Of a DNA stretch of 64,000 nt, positions 1 to 8,433 are shown in pieces. Position 1 is the stretch's first letter. Every line of letters begins with the position of its first letter. The notes under the pieces are model-generated. The model saw nothing but the letters and a program-made list of their open reading frames with translations, ran no database searches and was not told the origin of the DNA. Location: the NCBI GenBank assembly GCA_963762885.1, contig CAVXNH010000072.1, positions 39,361 to 103,360 of the forward strand. Direction: 5' to 3'. The position numbers and the translations under genes were made by a program. The DNA comes from JASHVB01 sp963762885. Its GTDB lineage: Bacteria > Pseudomonadota > Alphaproteobacteria > Acetobacterales > Acetobacteraceae.

Positions 1-195
1 ATTTCTGCCCGAACTGCGGTTCCGGGTGCTCCACCACGGTGGACGTATGCCGGGCGTGACGCTCGTGCTGGCTGGTTCGCTACTTGACGACCCGAGTGCG
101 TTCAAGCCGGCGATGGAAATCTTTTTCGTGACAGCGCTCAGCCGTGGACACAAAGTTCCGAGCAGCGGCAGCAGTTTCCCAGGATGCCCGGCTGA
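1..195 (+). pseudogene. GFA-family (glutathione-dependent formaldehyde-activating-like) C-terminal remnant
   Basis: The 3' end of a gene entering from the left edge. Read across three frames it gives FCPNCGSG (positions 3-26), then LHHGGRMPGVTLVLAGSL through PAMEIF (to about 124), then RDSAQPWTQSSEQRQQFPRMPG and a stop at 193-195. CPNCG and the terminal FPRMPG are typical of the CENP-V/GFA zinc-binding family, whose CxxC pair binds Zn. Two single-base losses explain the frames, one near 22-26 and one in the T5 run at 122-126. Whether this is decay or sequencing error cannot be told. Only the C-terminal half is in the window. The family assignment rests on motifs. Confidence 0.6.
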
Positions 196-235
196 TCGTT
201 CGGACTGGAATCCACTGGGATCCTCGAGACCGCTG

Positions 236-420
236 TCATTGCGAGTTGGCCACGGTCCGGCGGTGGCCGACCCGCCCTGAATGAAACTGCGGTGGTGCCC
301 GCTCCCCACGTCATGCCGACGTAGGTCGGTATCCACGACTTTTCTCGCGGCACGCAGCATAGTCGTGGATGGCGGGCCTTCCCCGCCATGACGTGGGAGC
401 GGGGCAACACGGGTTGTTTC
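236..420. repeat. Composite repeat, copy 1 (A-type hairpin with leader)
   Basis: About 185 bp nearly identical to 2721-2906. It starts TCATTGCGAGTTGGCC, runs through GACCCGCCCTGAATGAAACT, then an A-type hairpin (301-400) whose arms begin GCTCCCCACGTCATG and end CATGACGTGGGAGC, and ends GGGTTGTTTC. The two copies are in the same orientation and bracket the RraA-like and MFS genes. Confidence 0.85.
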
Positions 421-425
421 TGGTT

Positions 426-525
426 AGGAGCGAAGCGACGCGGCAACTCCCCGACTGACGATCTGCCTGTGGTTCGTCAGGCGGGGAATTGTCGTGTCGT
501 TTCGCTGCTCGCAATGACAGGGCGG
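426..525. repeat. B-type palindromic repeat
   Basis: Arms GGAGCGAAGCGACGCG and TTTCGCTGCTCGCAATGACA enclose GACGATCTGCCTGTGGTTCG. This belongs to the CATTGCGAGC...GAAGCAATCTCC family also seen at 1338-1424 and 2907-2935, and it lies immediately upstream of the RraA-like gene. Confidence 0.65.
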
Positions 526-592
526 ATGACTATCGTTTCCCGACGGACCGCACATGCCCTAGCGTCCTGCGCCATCGATCGGGAGGGCCGTC

Positions 593-1322
593 ATGCAACA
601 GGATGATGTCACACTGGCGCCGGATACGCTGGAGCGCCTGCATCGTGTCAGCACCGCGACGCTGACTACGCAATTGCTGAAGAACCACGGGCTGCGCACG
701 CGGTCGGTTTCTGGCGTCAAGCCGGTGGATGCGCGACGCTGCAAATTCGTCGGGCCGGCGTTCACGGTGCGCTATGTGCCGATGCGCGAGGACCTGTCGA
801 TGGGCGGCAAGCGTCCGGCGGCGAATCCGCTGCAGGAGGCGATCGACAACGCGCCTGCCGGCAGTGTGTTCGTGTTCGACATGAACGGTGACGCCGGCAG
901 CGGGGCGCTGGGCGACATCCTGATTGCCCGGCTGATCGCGTGCGGCGTTGCGGGTGTGGTCGCGGATGGCGGGATGCGCGACATCGAGCCGGTGCAGCAA
1001 ATGACGCTGCCGGTGTTCTGCCGAGGCTTTGCCGCCCCGCCCAGCTTTGCCTCCTTGCTGGCCGCGGATGTGCAGTGCCCGATCGGCTGCGGCGGTGTGC
1101 TGGTAATTCCAGGTGACATCGTCGTCGCCGAACTCGGATGGCGTGGTGGTGATCCCGCGTTACCTGGCCGATACGGTGGCGCGCGCGGGCGAAGACCAGG
1201 AGCAGATGGAGGCGTGGGTCCGGCGCAAGATCGAGGGCGGTGCGACGGTGCGCGATTTCTACCCGCCCCGCGAAGAGGCGCTGGCGGAGTACCGGCGATG
1301 GCAGGAAGCCGGGAGGCCGTAG
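593..1322 (+). CDS. RraA-like / HMG-aldolase family protein (frameshifted)
   Basis: A RraA-like fold protein of about 243 aa. Members act as 4-hydroxy-4-methyl-2-oxoglutarate/oxaloacetate aldolases or as RNase E regulators. Seen: GDAGSGALGDILIARL and the family core GVAGVVADGGMRDIEP (about residues 118-137), which carries the glycine and the Arg-Asp pair used for Mg/substrate binding. GRAFAAPPS-like and CGGVLVIPGD blocks follow. The opening frame loses homology after IVVAE near 1133, and the next frame continues DGVVVIPRYLADTVARA to the stop at 1322, so one base has been gained or lost. ATG 593 follows GGGAGGG. As the C-terminus resembles the aldolase branch and the gene neighbours a transporter, I favour a catabolic enzyme over a true RNase E inhibitor. 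Confidence 0.75.
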
Positions 1323-1337
1323 CGCCTCGCGTCCCCC

Positions 1338-1424
1338 TGCCATTGCGAGCGTAGCGAAGCAATCTCCTGCCTGGGTTGGATGCGAACGTCCGGGGAGATT
1401 GCTTCGCTGCGCTCGTAATGACAG
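1338..1424. repeat. B-type palindromic repeat between convergent genes
   Basis: Left arm CATTGCGAGCGTAGCGAAGC AATCTCC, right arm GGAGATTGCTTCGCTGCGCTCGTAATG, loop CTGCCTGGGTTGGATGCG. The near-perfect stem lies exactly between the ends of the RraA-like gene (+) and the MFS gene (-), so it could act as a bidirectional terminator, although no T-run follows. Confidence 0.8.
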
Positions 1425-1435
1425 CGTTGGCCCTG

Positions 1436-2647
1436 TCACCCGCGCCGTGCGACGGCGATCGCCGCGCCGGTCACCGCGACCACAGCCGCCAGCGGACCAA
1501 ACCCGGCGAATCCGAACCCTGCGATCATCCAGCCGCCGAGTGCCGCGGCGCCGAGCCAGCCGATGCTGGAGCATGTGACGTTCAATCCCATGACGGTGCC
1601 TCGCACATGCTCTGGCACATCGGTCAGCGATGCCATCAGCGACGGCCGTGCGATGGCATTGCTGAAGACATAGCCGAACCCCAATGCAATCGAGGTCGCC
1701 TCGTCGGCCTGCCAGCCGAACAGCGCCAGCGCGGCGACGGCGGATGCCAGCATCGCCACGGCAAAGATGCCGAGGCGATTGGCCAGCCGATCGGCGAGTT
1801 GGCCGCCGAGCAGGGTGCCGAGAATGTTGCCGAGGGCGAACATCGCCAATGGCAGGGCGACCTGGCTCAGCGACAGATGGTAGGTCGATTGCAGGAAGGT
1901 CGCGTAGTAGACCGCTACGAGGCCGTAGCAGATGCGTTCGGCGATCCCCATGCAGAGCAAGCGCAGGACGGGCCGCGACACTGCCGCGCGCATGGATGGC
2001 ACCCGGACATGGCCGGACGATCCGACATCGATGCGTCTGCCGGCGGTGGCCACGAGGCCTAGCCCTGACACCAAGGCCAGTGCGGCGACGCAGAGGTTCA
2101 CGCCGCGCCAGCCGATGCTGGAGCCGACCCAGGCGGCCAGCGGCACTCCGACCAGCAGCGTGAGCGACTGGCCGCTCATGACCCAGCCCAGCGCGCGGCC
2201 TTGCTGGCGGGCGGAGACCCGGTTGGAGACTTCGGTGAAGATCACGCCGGTGAACATGCCGCAGCACGCGCCGGCGATCGTGACGCAGGTGGCGACGGCG
2301 AGGAAGCTGTCGGCCGTCGCGATCCCGGTCGCTGCGAAGGCGAGTGCGAACGGTCCGCCGATGAGGAACTTGCGCCGGCCCCATCGATCGGAGCCGGCGC
2401 CCGCGAACATCGAGGTGATGCCCCAGGAGATCGAGCTGATCGCGACGAGGTTGGCGACCATCGGCAGGCTGACCGACAGGTCGTGTGCCATGTCGAGCAA
2501 GAAAGGGGCTCGGGTTGTGCCGCTGGCGGCGGCGGTGAACATGCTGAGCGACGCAGCAAGCAACAATGCCCAGGGCATGTGCTCGGATGAGATTTCGCGC
2601 GCCCGCACGAATGGCGGCGCCTTGGTCGGGCGGAGAGTTGCGGTCAT
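1436..2647 (-). CDS. MFS transporter
   Basis: A 403-aa major facilitator superfamily permease of the inner membrane, with about twelve hydrophobic helices. The loop 2-3 signature appears as GAGSDRWGRRKFLIGG, and the second-half equivalent as GGQLADRLANRLG. The protein opens MTATLRPTKAPP and the first helix is PWALLLAASLSMF. I chose ATG 2647; an upstream in-frame ATG at 2683 would add twelve residues that look non-coding. Substrate unknown. It converges on the RraA-like gene and the two share the span between the 185-bp repeats, which fits uptake or export of the aldolase's substrate, but that is only positional. Confidence 0.85.
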   Translation of the reverse strand: MTATLRPTKAPPFVRAREISSEHMPWALLLAASLSMFTAAASGTTRAPFLLDMAHDLSVSLPMVANLVAISSISWGITSMFAGAGSDRWGRRKFLIGGPFALAFAATGIATADSFLAVATCVTIAGACCGMFTGVIFTEVSNRVSARQQGRALGWVMSGQSLTLLVGVPLAAWVGSSIGWRGVNLCVAALALVSGLGLVATAGRRIDVGSSGHVRVPSMRAAVSRPVLRLLCMGIAERICYGLVAVYYATFLQSTYHLSLSQVALPLAMFALGNILGTLLGGQLADRLANRLGIFAVAMLASAVAALALFGWQADEATSIALGFGYVFSNAIARPSLMASLTDVPEHVRGTVMGLNVTCSSIGWLGAAALGGWMIAGFGFAGFGPLAAVVAVTGAAIAVARRG

Positions 2648-2720
2648 ACGGGCGGGAGGATAGCATCGCTTCCGGTTGGGCACCTATTACGGGTGAAGCC
2701 CCGTCCGCCGGCCCAAATTG

Positions 2721-2906
2721 TCATTGCGAGTTGGCCACCGTCCGGCGGTGGCGGACCCGCCCTGAATGAGACTGCGATGGTGCCCGCCCGCCACGTCATG
2801 CCGACGAAGGTCGGCATCCACGACTTTTCTCGCGGCACGCAGCATAGTCGTGGATGGCGGGCCTTCGCCCGCCATGACGTGGGAGCCGGGCAACACGGGT
2901 TGTTTC
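2721..2906. repeat. Composite repeat, copy 2
   Basis: Same orientation and order as 236-420: TCATTGCGAGTTGGCC leader, then an A hairpin beginning GTCATGCCGACGAAGG with loop TTTCTCGCGGCACGCAGCAT. The A hairpin is better matched here than in copy 1. A half B element (GCGAGCGAAGCGAAGCAATC) follows at 2907-2935. Confidence 0.85.
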
Positions 2907-3041
2907 TTGCGAGCGAAGCGAAGCAATCTCCCCCCAACGCCAAACCCAGGTTAATCGTGCTCACGCCGGGCTTGCCCGACAAACGCGAGCCGAACGGTAG
3001 CACGCAACGCAGTGGGGTGACGATGTTCGACGACTACCTCA

Positions 3042-3143
3042 TACCAACCCGCCGAACGATTCGACTCTCGACCGCTTCGCACGGATCGCCCTTACCGTCA
3101 TGGCCGGCCCGTCCCCGTACGTCAATCGTTTGGTGCCTTGGTG
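3042..3143. repeat. D-type composite hairpin (shortened core)
   Basis: Begins TACCAACCCGCCGAACGATT and ends CGTCAATCGTTTGGTGCCTTGGTG, enclosing half an A core (CCGTCATGGCCGGCC). Flanks are TCA on the left and TAA on the right, so both match TNA but not each other. Same family as 25953, 30876, 39752 and 59991. Confidence 0.65.
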
Positions 3144-3203
3144 TAAGACACCCGACCAACCGTAACGGGCCGCGACACCTCTGTCTTGTACCCGCCGCCT
3201 TGC

Positions 3204-3977
3204 TCAGAACAGCGAATACCCGCCATCGATGACGAACGTGTCGCCGGTGTGGTAACGCGACGCCTCGCTTTGCAGGTACACCGCGATGCCGGAAAAATCG
3301 TCGCCGGTGCCCCAGCGGCGCATCGGCACGCGCGGCAGCACCTTGGTGCGGAAGCCCTCGCTGGTCACCGCCTTCTCTGTCATGTTGGTTTCGATCCAGC
3401 CGGGCAGGATGGCGTGGGCACGGACGCCGTAGCGGGCGAACTCCACCGCCAGCGCGCGCACCATGGAGATCATGCCGCCTTTGGTGGCGGCGTAATGCTC
3501 CGAACGCGGCGAGGCCTCGATCGCCGCCAGCGAGGCGGTGCCGACCAGCACTCCGCCGCCGCCACGCTGCACCATGTGTTGGGCAGCGGCCCGGAAGGTG
3601 TAGAACGCACCGTCGAGGTTGACGCGCGTGACGCGATGCCACTCGGCGCTGGACATCTCCAGGAAGGAGGCGACGCCGCGGCCGGACACGCCGGCATTGG
3701 CGAAGCAGCCGTCCACCCGGCCGAACGCGGCGAGAGTGGCGGCGAAGGTTTCGTCCACTGCGGCTTCGTCGCCGACATCGCACTGCCAGGCCTGCACCCG
3801 GGTGCCGTGTTGCGCGATCGCGTCGCGGGCGGCGGCATTCTTCTCCGCATTGGTGCCCCAGATGGCGACGTCCGCGCCGGCCTGCGCCAGCCCGAGCGCC
3901 ATGCCGAGGCCGATGCCGCTGTTGCCGCCGGTGATCAGCGTGACCTTGCCGGTGAGGTCGAACGGGCTGTTGGGCAT
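3204..3977 (-). CDS. SDR family oxidoreductase
   Basis: A 257-aa classical short-chain dehydrogenase/reductase using NAD(P)H. Seen: the cofactor motif TGGNSGIGLGMALG near residues 16-29, NAG at ANAGVSGRG, catalytic Ser in GTASLAA, and the YxxxK pair in HYAATKGGM. The C-terminal GDTFVIDGGYSLF is the usual FabG-type ending. ATG 3977 begins MPNSPFDLTGKV; the open frame extends upstream to 4295, but that part lacks any fold signature. Substrate unknown. The nearest identifiable genes are unrelated flagellar ones, so no pathway can be inferred. Confidence 0.88.
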   Translation of the reverse strand: MPNSPFDLTGKVTLITGGNSGIGLGMALGLAQAGADVAIWGTNAEKNAAARDAIAQHGTRVQAWQCDVGDEAAVDETFAATLAAFGRVDGCFANAGVSGRGVASFLEMSSAEWHRVTRVNLDGAFYTFRAAAQHMVQRGGGGVLVGTASLAAIEASPRSEHYAATKGGMISMVRALAVEFARYGVRAHAILPGWIETNMTEKAVTSEGFRTKVLPRVPMRRWGTGDDFSGIAVYLQSEASRYHTGDTFVIDGGYSLF

Positions 3978-4667
3978 GCGGTGTGTCTCCGTTGCTGACC
4001 CGGGGCTGGGCATCCGTGTCGGCAGGGTGCCGCGATGCGTGGCTGGGTCAAGCCCGCATATGGCGATGCGCTGGTTCTGGCTCAGGTGCGGGCCCGGTCC
4101 AGCCAACGGTCTGCCGCGCCGCCGTGCCAACGGTACGAGCCTGCGCGCAGGCCGGCGTCTCAACGGACGCTGCTCTGGGCAAAACTTGCTATCTCCGCGA
4201 TCCGCGTCTGACACCTCGGGCGTAGCAAGGGCCCGCATGAAGTTGCCGAGATTGTGGGCGAGCGCATGAAGCCGAGGCGAACCGCGTTGCCGCAACCTCG
4301 GGCGAGGGCTTTGTCAAGCCCGTCCCGAACGCCGGGGCGCGATTAGGCGACGCCCAACAATTGACGAATCGATTGATGGCACGACGGGCCGTGTCCCTCG
4401 TCATGCCGACGGAGGTCGGCATCCACGACTATGATGCGGCACGCAAGAAAGACATGGATGGCGGCCCTTCGCCCGCCATGACGGGGTGGGCTTGGTCCGT
4501 GCCACACTCGAAGCAAGACCGAGGTGTGCCGCGGGAAATTCCTGAAATCGGATTACATCGGCGCCATATTCATCCGCGCGCGATGCGGAGCGTCCGACGC
4601 TGTACCCGGCAATGGAAGGCCAGCAATCGTCCCTTCTGCACAGGCCTCTCAGCCGGCGGCGTGATGC
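3978..4667. other. Gene-free interval with one A hairpin
   Basis: About 690 bp between the SDR start and the flgH stop. Apart from the A-type hairpin at 4399-4484 I see no gene; short open frames here are G+C-driven and carry no motifs. The part just upstream of the SDR should hold its promoter, but I cannot point to one. Confidence 0.5.
4399..4484. repeat. A-type hairpin (REP-like), hybrid arms
   Basis: Left arm CGTCATGCCGACGGAGGTCG GCATCCACGACT; right arm ATGGATGGCGG...CGCCCGCCATGACGG. The arms belong to two different A subtypes (CCGACGAAGG versus CGGGCTTGCCCG), so the stem is imperfect. Confidence 0.75.
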
Positions 4668-5462
4668 TCAGAATGGCAGCAGAATATCCATCACCTGCTG
4701 GCCCCAGCGCGGCGCCTGGATCTCGGTGAGCTGTCCGCGCCCGCCATACTGGATCCGCGCTTCGGCGATCTGATTGCTCTGCACCGTATTCTCCGACGTG
4801 ATGTCCTGCGTCCGGATCACCCCGGTCACCCGCAGGTCCCGCAGCTCGTCGTTGACGCGGAACTCTTGCCGCGCGGCCACCACCAGGTTGCCGTTCGGCA
4901 GCACCTGCGTCACCTCGCCGGCCAGCGACAGCGTCACCGCCTCGTTGCGCTGGATCTGGCCGGTGCCGACGTTGCTGTTGCCGCTGCTGATCGCCATCAG
5001 CTTCGACGGATCGACGATGGTCTTGGGCAGCAGCGCCTGCATGCCGAAGAACTGCGGCATGCCGGCCAATTCGCTGCTGGTGCGCGTGGCCGTCGTCGCG
5101 TTGTTCAGCGTCGCGGCGTCGTTCATGTTCACCACGATGGTGATGACATCGCCCACCTGGGCGGCGCGCTGATCCTTGAAGAACGCACGCGAGCCGGAGC
5201 GCCACAGCGCGTTCGGCTCGCTCGGCGGCGGTTGCGGCGCCGGCATCGGCAGGCTCATCGGCCGCCAGCTGGGGTCCTTCGTCGGGTCGGAGCTTGCGGT
5301 CATGGCCGGCGGCCTGCCCACCTCCGACAGCCTCGTCAACGCGCCGCAGCCCGACAGCAACGTGACGAGGCAGAGCGCCCCGGCGCACAGCAGACCACCG
5401 CTCGGCAATCGCCGGCCGGATGTCCAACGGCTCGCCGCCGCCAGCACTCCCCCCCGTGTCAT
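4668..5462 (-). CDS. flgH: Flagellar L-ring protein FlgH
   Basis: FlgH is the outer-membrane lipoprotein forming the L-ring bushing of the flagellar basal body. Seen: lipobox LLSGCGALTRLSEVG, FFKDQRAAQVGDVITIVV, NGNLVVAARQEFRVNDELR and the C-terminal QVMDILLPF. From ATG 5462 it is 264 aa, a little long for the family because the N-terminus MTRGGVLAAASRWTSGRR precedes the signal helix. That ATG lies inside the A hairpin at 5445-5556, and a GTG a few codons on is an alternative. It is the last gene of flgF-flgG-flgA-flgH. Because of the frameshift in flgA, flgH is in the same open frame as flgA, so an automatic caller may report a false FlgA-FlgH fusion. Confidence 0.93.
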   Translation of the reverse strand: MTRGGVLAAASRWTSGRRLPSGGLLCAGALCLVTLLSGCGALTRLSEVGRPPAMTASSDPTKDPSWRPMSLPMPAPQPPPSEPNALWRSGSRAFFKDQRAAQVGDVITIVVNMNDAATLNNATTATRTSSELAGMPQFFGMQALLPKTIVDPSKLMAISSGNSNVGTGQIQRNEAVTLSLAGEVTQVLPNGNLVVAARQEFRVNDELRDLRVTGVIRTQDITSENTVQSNQIAEARIQYGGRGQLTEIQAPRWGQQVMDILLPF

Positions 5463-5556
5463 GGCCGGCGAAGGCCGGCCACCCACGACTTTCTTTTCTA
5501 CCACACAACAAAGTCGTGGGTGGCCGGCCTTCGCCGGCCATGACACGGGGGGGAGT
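5445..5556. repeat. A-type hairpin overlapping the flgH start
   Basis: Long near-perfect arms: CACTCCCCCCCGTGTCATGG and CCATGACACGGGGGGGAGTG, with inner CCGGCGAAGGCCGGCCACCC and loop TTTCTTTTCTACCACACAAC. It sits between the ends of flgA and the coding part of flgH, inside an operon, so the transcript carries a very stable stem exactly where flgH is translated. Confidence 0.9.
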
Positions 5557-5563
5557 GCCGGTC

Positions 5564-6581
5564 TCATTGCACCGCACCCTCGCCGGCGCGCGAGGCGGTG
5601 GAGATCGGCGTGCTCTCCGGCGTGACACGCACCCGGCCGGGTCCGATCACTTCGGCTTCCACCACCGCGCGCGAGGACGGGTTCAACACGCGGATGCGCT
5701 CGCCGGTCGCGCCCGAACTCCATCGCGACGCCTTGCGCCAGCAGCGAAAGACCCGGCGATTGCAGTTGCATCTGCACGTTCGAACCGCGCTGCACCAGCG
5801 TGGGACGCATTGTGTCGGCGACGGCAAACGGTTGTCCGGCGACGACGGCGTGCTTCAGTTGCAGCCCGATCGCATCGCTCGCCGCATGCAGCACTTCGTT
5901 ATGCACCATTGCCACGTGCACGCGCGCCAACCGCACGTCGTCGGCGCGCACCACCGTACCCGCCGCGAGGCGGGCAACGGCGACGGGCAGTTCGATCGTG
6001 TCGTCCACCTGGCCGCCAACCCGCAGGTTAAGCGGCTCCATGCCCACGCCGGTCACCGACAGCACGGCAGTGAAGCGGCCGACGCCGGCTTCGTAATCCA
6101 GTTCGGTCGCCAGCGCTTGCGGGCTGGCCTCAGCCGGCACCATGGGCGCGGTGAAGCCCGGCAACTCGATCTCGCAATCGGGCGAAGCGCCCGCGGCGAC
6201 CAGCGCGGTCTTGACCGCCTTCAATACATCCTCGCGCGGCAGCAGGCGCCCGGCACGCTCCAGCACGCTACGTTCAGCCGCCGACGCCGGCCGCCAGTCC
6301 ACGCCGAACTGCCGGGCGATGGCGCCGAGCTGCGCTGCTTCGACGACGATGCTGCCGCCCGGGCCAGGTGCTGTCCCCAGAACGCGGTCGGCGTTGACCC
6401 CGGCATCGTCGAACAGGTCCGATAGCCGGATCACCGGCGCGTGCAGCATGGTCGCCGACCGCAGGTGCGGCGCCGGCGCGTCGGCCGCGAACGCTCCGGC
6501 CACCAGCACTCCAGTCATCACCACGCCCGACAGCATCGAAGCCGTCAGCATGGCGGTCCTGAACATTCGTAACGGTCGCAT
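5564..6581 (-). CDS. flgA: Flagellar P-ring assembly chaperone FlgA (frameshifted)
   Basis: FlgA is the periplasmic chaperone for P-ring (FlgI) assembly. Seen: signal peptide MRPLRMFRTAMLTASMLSGV ending AFAADAP, then the SAF-type region with ARLAAGTVVRADDVRLARVH, VAGQPFAVADTMRPTLVQRG and VQMQLQSPGLSLLAQGVAMEFG. After GVAMEFG, near 5715, the frame shifts by one base and the true C-terminus GATGERIRVLNPSSRAVVEA continues to the stop at 5564. That block (G-x-x-G-x-x-I-x-V-x-N-x-x-S) is the conserved FlgA end. ATG 6581 is 4 bp after the flgG stop, giving tight coupling. The indel lies next to a GGGCGCG run, so sequencing error is plausible, since FlgA is normally needed for motility. Confidence 0.88.
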
Positions 6582-6585
6582 GGCA

Positions 6586-7371
6586 TCACCGCAGGTTGGT
6601 CAGCGTGGAGAGCATGTCGTCGCTCGTGGTGATCACCTTGCTGTTCATCTCGTAGGCGCGCTGCGCGGTGATCAGGTTGGTGATCTCGGTGACCACGTTG
6701 ACGTTCGAGGTCTCGATGAAACCCTGCATGACGGTGCCGAAGCCCGTCGCCGCTGGGTTGCCGGTGACCGGCTGGCCCGATGCGGCGGTTTGCAGGTACA
6801 AATTGTCGCCCTGCGCCTCCAGTCCGGCTTCGTTCGGAAAGATCGCGAGCTGCAACTGCCCCACGGTTTGCGGCGCGGTCTGCCCGGCGATGGTCGCTTG
6901 CACCTGCCCTGAGGTGTTGATCGTGATTCCGGTCGCCGTGGTCGGCACCTGGATGCCGGGCTGCACGATGTAGCCGTCGGCCGTGACGATCTCGCCGCTC
7001 GCCGAGAGCCCGAAGGTGCCGTCGCGGGTATAGGCGGTTTCGCCGCTCGGCAGGGTGATCTGAAAATAGCCGCTGCCCTGGATCGCCAGGTCCAGCGTGT
7101 TCGAGGTCTGTTGCAGGTTGCCTTGCTCGTGGATGCGATAGATCGCCGCGGTCTTCACGCCCAGTCCAACCTGCGCGCCGGAAGGCACGATGGAACCCGA
7201 GTCGGAACTGTTCGAACCGACCCGGCGCAGGTTCTGGTAAATCAGGTCCTGGAACTCGGCCCGCTGCCGCTTGAATCCGGTCGTCGTCATGTTGGCGAGG
7301 TTGTTGGAGATGACCTCCACGTTGGTCTGCTGTGCCTGCATTCCGGTAGCGGCAATATCCAGCGCACGCAT
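6586..7371 (-). CDS. flgG: Flagellar distal rod protein FlgG
   Basis: FlgG forms the distal rod of the flagellar basal body. At 261 aa it is full length. The N-terminal rod signature ATGMQAQQTNVEVISNNLAN is present (about residues 8-27), followed by TTGFKRQRAEFQDLIYQNLR, the FlgG/E/F central DGTFGLSASGEIVTADGYI, and the C-terminal EITNLITAQRAYEMNSKVI coiled-coil region that packs in the rod. It is preceded by flgF with a 70-bp gap and followed by flgA after 4 bp. Confidence 0.97.
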   Translation of the reverse strand: MRALDIAATGMQAQQTNVEVISNNLANMTTTGFKRQRAEFQDLIYQNLRRVGSNSSDSGSIVPSGAQVGLGVKTAAIYRIHEQGNLQQTSNTLDLAIQGSGYFQITLPSGETAYTRDGTFGLSASGEIVTADGYIVQPGIQVPTTATGITINTSGQVQATIAGQTAPQTVGQLQLAIFPNEAGLEAQGDNLYLQTAASGQPVTGNPAATGFGTVMQGFIETSNVNVVTEITNLITAQRAYEMNSKVITTSDDMLSTLTNLR

Positions 7372-7441
7372 GCGTTGTCTCTCTATGTTTGCCTTAAGCG
7401 GGCGAGCGCTTCAGGGGTGGATGTTCTGCCGCGGCCTTGGC

Positions 7442-8185
7442 TCACGCCGACTGCTGCGGCAGGAGTTTGTCGATGGAGTTCTGCTGCCGGTCTGACTCGG
7501 CCTGCACGAATTGCGCCAGGAATTCGAACTGCCGCTGTCCATCCATCATGCGCGTCACTTCCAGCACCGGCTGCACATTCAATTCCTCGATCGCGCCTTG
7601 CTCCAGCGCCGGCGCCACCACCGGCGTGGTGGTGGAGCGGCTGACGAACAGCGTGTTGCCCTCGGCGCTGAGCAACATCGGATCGGTCGGTTGGACGATG
7701 CCGATTTTGCCGATCTGGCCGTTCTGGCTCGACACCGTGCCGTCGCCGGCGATGGTGATTTGCGTGTCGGTCGGCGCAAGCAGGAGCGGCTGGCCGTTGC
7801 TGTCCAGCACGGCGTTGCCGGCGGTGTCGGCAATGGTTCCGCTTGGCATCAGCTCAAAGCGACCGTCGCGAGTCAGCCGCGGGCCGGCCGGCGTGTTGAC
7901 CGTGAAATAGCCGCCGCCGGTCACCGCCACATCGAACGGATTGCCGGTATGGGTAATCGCACCGGCCTGCTGCTCGCGCCAGGTGGCGCGGTCTTGGGTG
8001 TAGGCGATCGGATTGCCGCCCGGCGGCGTGGCGCCATTGCTCTGGCGGCTCATCCAGTCGCTGAACTGCACCCGCTCCGTTTTGTATCCCGGCGTGTTGG
8101 CGTTCGCCAGGTTGTTGGCAACGACATCCAGCGCCCGTTGCTGCGCGACGAGGCGGGAGGTGGCGACATTGCTGGCGATGTCCAT
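7442..8185 (-). CDS. flgF: Flagellar proximal rod protein FlgF
   Basis: A 247-aa FlgF-type proximal rod subunit. Seen: N-terminal LVAQQRALDVVANNLANANT (rod motif), GYKTERVQFSDWM, GNPFDVAVTGGGYFTVNTPA, TRDGRFELMPSGTIADTAGN and the C-terminal LEVTRMMDGQRQFEFLAQFV helix. It is the first gene of the minus-strand flagellar operon, so its promoter should lie in 8186-8433, which holds a C-type repeat and the left 29-bp direct repeat. FlgF rather than FlgG is chosen because of the order and the IEELNVQPVLEVTRMM ending. Confidence 0.95.
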   Translation of the reverse strand: MDIASNVATSRLVAQQRALDVVANNLANANTPGYKTERVQFSDWMSRQSNGATPPGGNPIAYTQDRATWREQQAGAITHTGNPFDVAVTGGGYFTVNTPAGPRLTRDGRFELMPSGTIADTAGNAVLDSNGQPLLLAPTDTQITIAGDGTVSSQNGQIGKIGIVQPTDPMLLSAEGNTLFVSRSTTTPVVAPALEQGAIEELNVQPVLEVTRMMDGQRQFEFLAQFVQAESDRQQNSIDKLLPQQSA

Positions 8186-8207
8186 GTGCTCGGGAGAGCA
8201 AGCCTCA

Positions 8208-8345
8208 TACCAACCTCTCCCGCGGGAGCGGGAGAGGTCGAGATGCGAAGCATCGAGGGTGAGGGTGATCGGGCCGCACGTAATCAGGTAGAGCGTGCCG
8301 ACCCGATCACCCTCACCCCTGGCCGCTGTCGCATCTCGACCCGTC
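8208..8345. repeat. C-type palindromic repeat, both arms
   Basis: Left arm TACCAACCTCTCCCGCGGGA then GAGGTCGAGATGCGAAGCAT and GGGTGAGGGTGATCGGGCC; right arm CCGACCCGATCACCCTCACC. The right end is degraded into CGACCCGTCCCGCTCC. The TACCAA start matches D-type termini, and TCA precedes it. Confidence 0.75.
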
Positions 8346-8370
8346 CCGCTCCAGCGAATGAGGCGATGGG

Positions 8371-8399
8371 ACCCGGCATCTTTCGCCGTCCGGTCAATC
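8371..8399 (+). repeat. 29-bp direct repeat, left copy (partner 9109-9137)
   Basis: ACCCGGCATCTTTCGCCGTC CGGTCAATC occurs identically at 8371-8399 and 9109-9137, flanking the Uma2 gene. Bases on the outer and inner sides differ. Confidence 0.9.
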
Positions 8400-8433
8400 G
8401 TGCCTGGCGCTGAATTTCAGTTCGCTCAGTGCG

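Noticed and set aside
593..1322. MenG (demethylmenaquinone methyltransferase)
   Set aside because: That name is an old misannotation for RraA-like proteins; no methyltransferase motif is present.
762..2666. A 634-codon minus-strand frame across the RraA and MFS genes
   Set aside because: Arg-rich, no motifs, out of phase with the clear MFS gene.
5176..5625. Short ORFs such as MAGEGRP... or MQHGAAIDGRVKPGHDG repeated through the window
   Set aside because: These are translations of A hairpins; the same peptide recurs only because the DNA repeat does.
4668..6581. A FlgA-FlgH fusion protein
   Set aside because: The two are joined only because flgA has lost a base; the true FlgA ending is in the other frame with its own stop at 5564.
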